A stretch of DNA of 5,906 nt, taken from NCBI GenBank assembly GCA_030630585.1, contig DAOVMU010000101.1, forward strand, positions 1 to 5,906. Direction: 5' to 3'. This document shows positions 4,840-5,906 of this stretch, piece after piece; positions within the stretch are counted from its first letter, which is position 1; the number at the start of each line of letters is the position of its first letter. The stretch is from Candidatus Bathyarchaeota archaeon (GTDB lineage: Archaea; Thermoproteota; Bathyarchaeia; Bathyarchaeales; Bathycorpusculaceae). A program made the translations under genes and the position numbers. The notes below the pieces were generated by a model. That model saw only the letters and a program-made list of their open reading frames with translations. It did no database searches and had not been told where the DNA came from.

Positions 4840-5264
4840 ATGAAGCAGCTTGTGAGAGTCGATTTGGCTCTGTTCGCTGTTGAACATACTCCTAAACTCG
4901 TCGTAGATTGCGTTTATGCTAGGCTTGAAGACTACCATTATGAGCTTACGATAGTTTCTGATGCAAAGTTCAGCTTGGTGTAATCAATGCATATGTCGAG
5001 TTGGTGTAAGAATATTAGCTAATGGTGCGCAAGGTTTTCAATCGACAACAGATTCAGCAAAAAAGCCATAAGACACGCAGTAAAATTGCATTTAAAATGG
5101 CGAAAACATCAAGCGAACATATTACAAAATCGTTCAAACTGACATCCAAAGAATCTACAACGTTCCCCATAATGCCAAAGTGGAAAGATGAGCGTGTACA
5201 TCGGAGAAAAAGCCTCACATATCCAAGAAAAACGTGTGGGGTTGCTTTTTCTGGAAAACCTCGC
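4840..5264 (+). pseudogene. Decayed, truncated tldD/pmbA remnant (multiple frameshifts)
   Basis: No single frame is long, but successive pieces in three frames read as the N-terminal third of a TldD/PmbA-type protein in the correct order. From the ATG at 4840: LALFAVEHTPKL and YARLEDYHYELTIVSD, then a TAA at 4981. In the next frame, about 4997-5050: RVGVRILANGAQGFQST, the hallmark GVGVRVL-NG-GF-ST block. Another shift, 5047-5085: NRFSKKAIRHAVK. Another, 5085-5153: IAFKMAKTSSEHI and on to KLTSKE. Then 5159-5188: NVPHNAKVER. Finally about 5189-5264: EKASHIQEK and LLFLENLAR. Intact TldD/PmbA proteins, which process or deprotect modified peptides, are about 440-460 residues; here some 140 remain and the metal-binding HExxxH region is gone. 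A TATA-like CTTTTAAG at 4801-4808 still precedes the ATG. The small intact-looking ORFs in this stretch are frame fragments, not genes. Repeated sequencing error is a remote alternative. Confidence 0.72.
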
Positions 5265-5416
5265 TAGGCTTGTAAGGTAGAGAACGCGCTTGCTAACAAT
5301 ATGAAATCGAAACTGCAGCATGATGAAGATGATAACCTTCTTTTCTGCGGCCATTTTCCAAAATGCTTTTACCTATGATTTTCCGCTTATTCCTAGCATT
5401 TGGGGTTCAGTTAGGC

Positions 5417-5906
5417 TTGAGAGACTCTCCTGAAAACGCTTTTAACTTGCTTGTTAAGCCAGTTCGAAGGCTGATTCAGAAGAGGGGATTCTCAAAGCCG
5501 ACAGAGCCACAAGAAAAAACCATACCAAAAATCCTAGAAGGAAAAAACGTTCTGCTTATTTCACCTACCGCCACTGGCAAGACTGAAGCTGCATTTCTGC
5601 CGGTATTAAGCATGCTTCTCCAAGAACCTCAAAGAATACTAGGCATAAAACTCTTGTATATTACGCCTCTGCGAGCTCTAAACAGAGACATGCTTGAAAG
5701 ACTTCAATGGTGGTGCAACAACCTAGACATAAAACTGGCTGTTAGGCACGGTGACACCGAAACGAAGGAACGAACAAGACAGTCCAGAAGCCCACCAGCC
5801 ATCTTAATCACGACTCCTGAAACTTTGCAGGCTATACTGCCAGGGTGGATCCTGCGTCAGCACCTGCGACACGTACGTTGGGTAATAATTGACGAAGTAC
5901 ATGAGA
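5417..5906 (+). CDS. lhr: Lhr-family superfamily 2 ATP-dependent helicase, N-terminal part
   Basis: The first 163 codons of a large ATPase, cut by the window end. Motifs in order, numbered from the TTG at 5417: Q-motif region GF-x-x-PTEPQ (24-32); motif I SPTATGKTEAA (49-59) with Lys55; motif Ia TPLRALNRDM (83-92); RHGDT (110-114); TTPETL (132-137); and motif II DEVH (159-162). PTEPQ, SPT-x-TGKTEAAFLP, TPLRAL and DEVHE together indicate the Lhr group, 3'-to-5' DNA/RNA helicases linked to DNA repair in archaea. Start: TTG 5417 gives the N-terminus usual for the family and has GGGG 11 nt upstream. In-frame ATGs at 5375 and 5363 would add a hydrophobic leader (IFRLFLAFGV) not expected in Lhr. 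The preceding 150 bp (5265-5416) follow the tldD remnant and hold nothing else I can recognise. Confidence 0.88.
   Translation, partial: MRDSPENAFNLLVKPVRRLIQKRGFSKPTEPQEKTIPKILEGKNVLLISPTATGKTEAAFLPVLSMLLQEPQRILGIKLLYITPLRALNRDMLERLQWWCNNLDIKLAVRHGDTETKERTRQSRSPPAILITTPETLQAILPGWILRQHLRHVRWVIIDEVHE

Noticed and set aside
5022..5267. 81-residue plus-strand ORF as an independent gene
   Set aside because: Its middle (IAFKMAKTSSEHI) is one frame fragment of the tldD remnant; the flanking TldD-like sequence continues in other frames.
5318..5335. ATGATGA and GATGATA as a C/D box guide RNA
   Set aside because: No CTGA D box lies at suitable spacing (the next one is about 100 nt away), and no flanking stem is visible.
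5109..5354. 81-residue minus-strand ORF
   Set aside because: It lies antisense to the tldD remnant, has no recognisable domain and a composition typical of a shadow frame.

Overview
This is archaeal chromosomal DNA, most likely from the TACK side of the tree, with Bathyarchaeia/Nitrososphaeria-like lineages the best guess. It encodes a TATA-binding protein (TBP), a Ser/His-type archaeal signal peptidase, an Lhr-family helicase and a tiny basic zinc-ribbon protein that resembles the crenarchaeal chromatin protein Cren7. Several genes have an AT-rich box about 26-31 nt before the start codon and no Shine-Dalgarno (SD) sequence, as expected for leaderless archaeal transcripts. A few others have clear GGAG or GGAGG sites. 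The lineage call is inference: there is no rRNA in the window.

Layout. On the minus strand at the left edge are the first 24 codons of a RimI-like N-acetyltransferase (72-1) and a full LarA-family nickel-pincer racemase/epimerase (1438-164). A 116-bp divergent intergenic region rich in short direct and inverted repeats separates larA from a plus-strand pair: an UlaG-like metallo-beta-lactamase-fold hydrolase (1555-2250) and an orotate phosphoribosyltransferase (2247-2885), joined by a 4-bp GTGTGA overlap. These converge on a minus-strand group: TBP (3483-2920), preceded by type I signal peptidase (4211-3531), preceded by a short Cys-containing open frame with no usable start (4503-4273), preceded by the 56-residue zinc-ribbon/Cren7-like protein (4657-4487).

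The right end reads on the plus strand. Bases 4840-5264 are a heavily frameshifted, truncated remnant of a TldD/PmbA-type gene, visible only when all three frames are read together. After it comes the start of an Lhr-family superfamily 2 helicase that runs off the window (from about 5417).

How the genes fit together. The minus-strand group combines core information processing (TBP, possible chromatin protein) with the secretion housekeeping gene for signal peptidase. TBP and signal peptidase each seem to have their own promoter, so this is a neighbourhood rather than a tight operon. Only the hydrolase-pyrE pair looks translationally coupled. I found no CRISPR, tRNA, rRNA, IS element or phage gene. 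The observations most worth following are the Cren7-like zinc-ribbon protein, the decayed tldD, the start-less Cys-containing frame, and a catalytic-loop Lys-to-Gln change in the orotate phosphoribosyltransferase.
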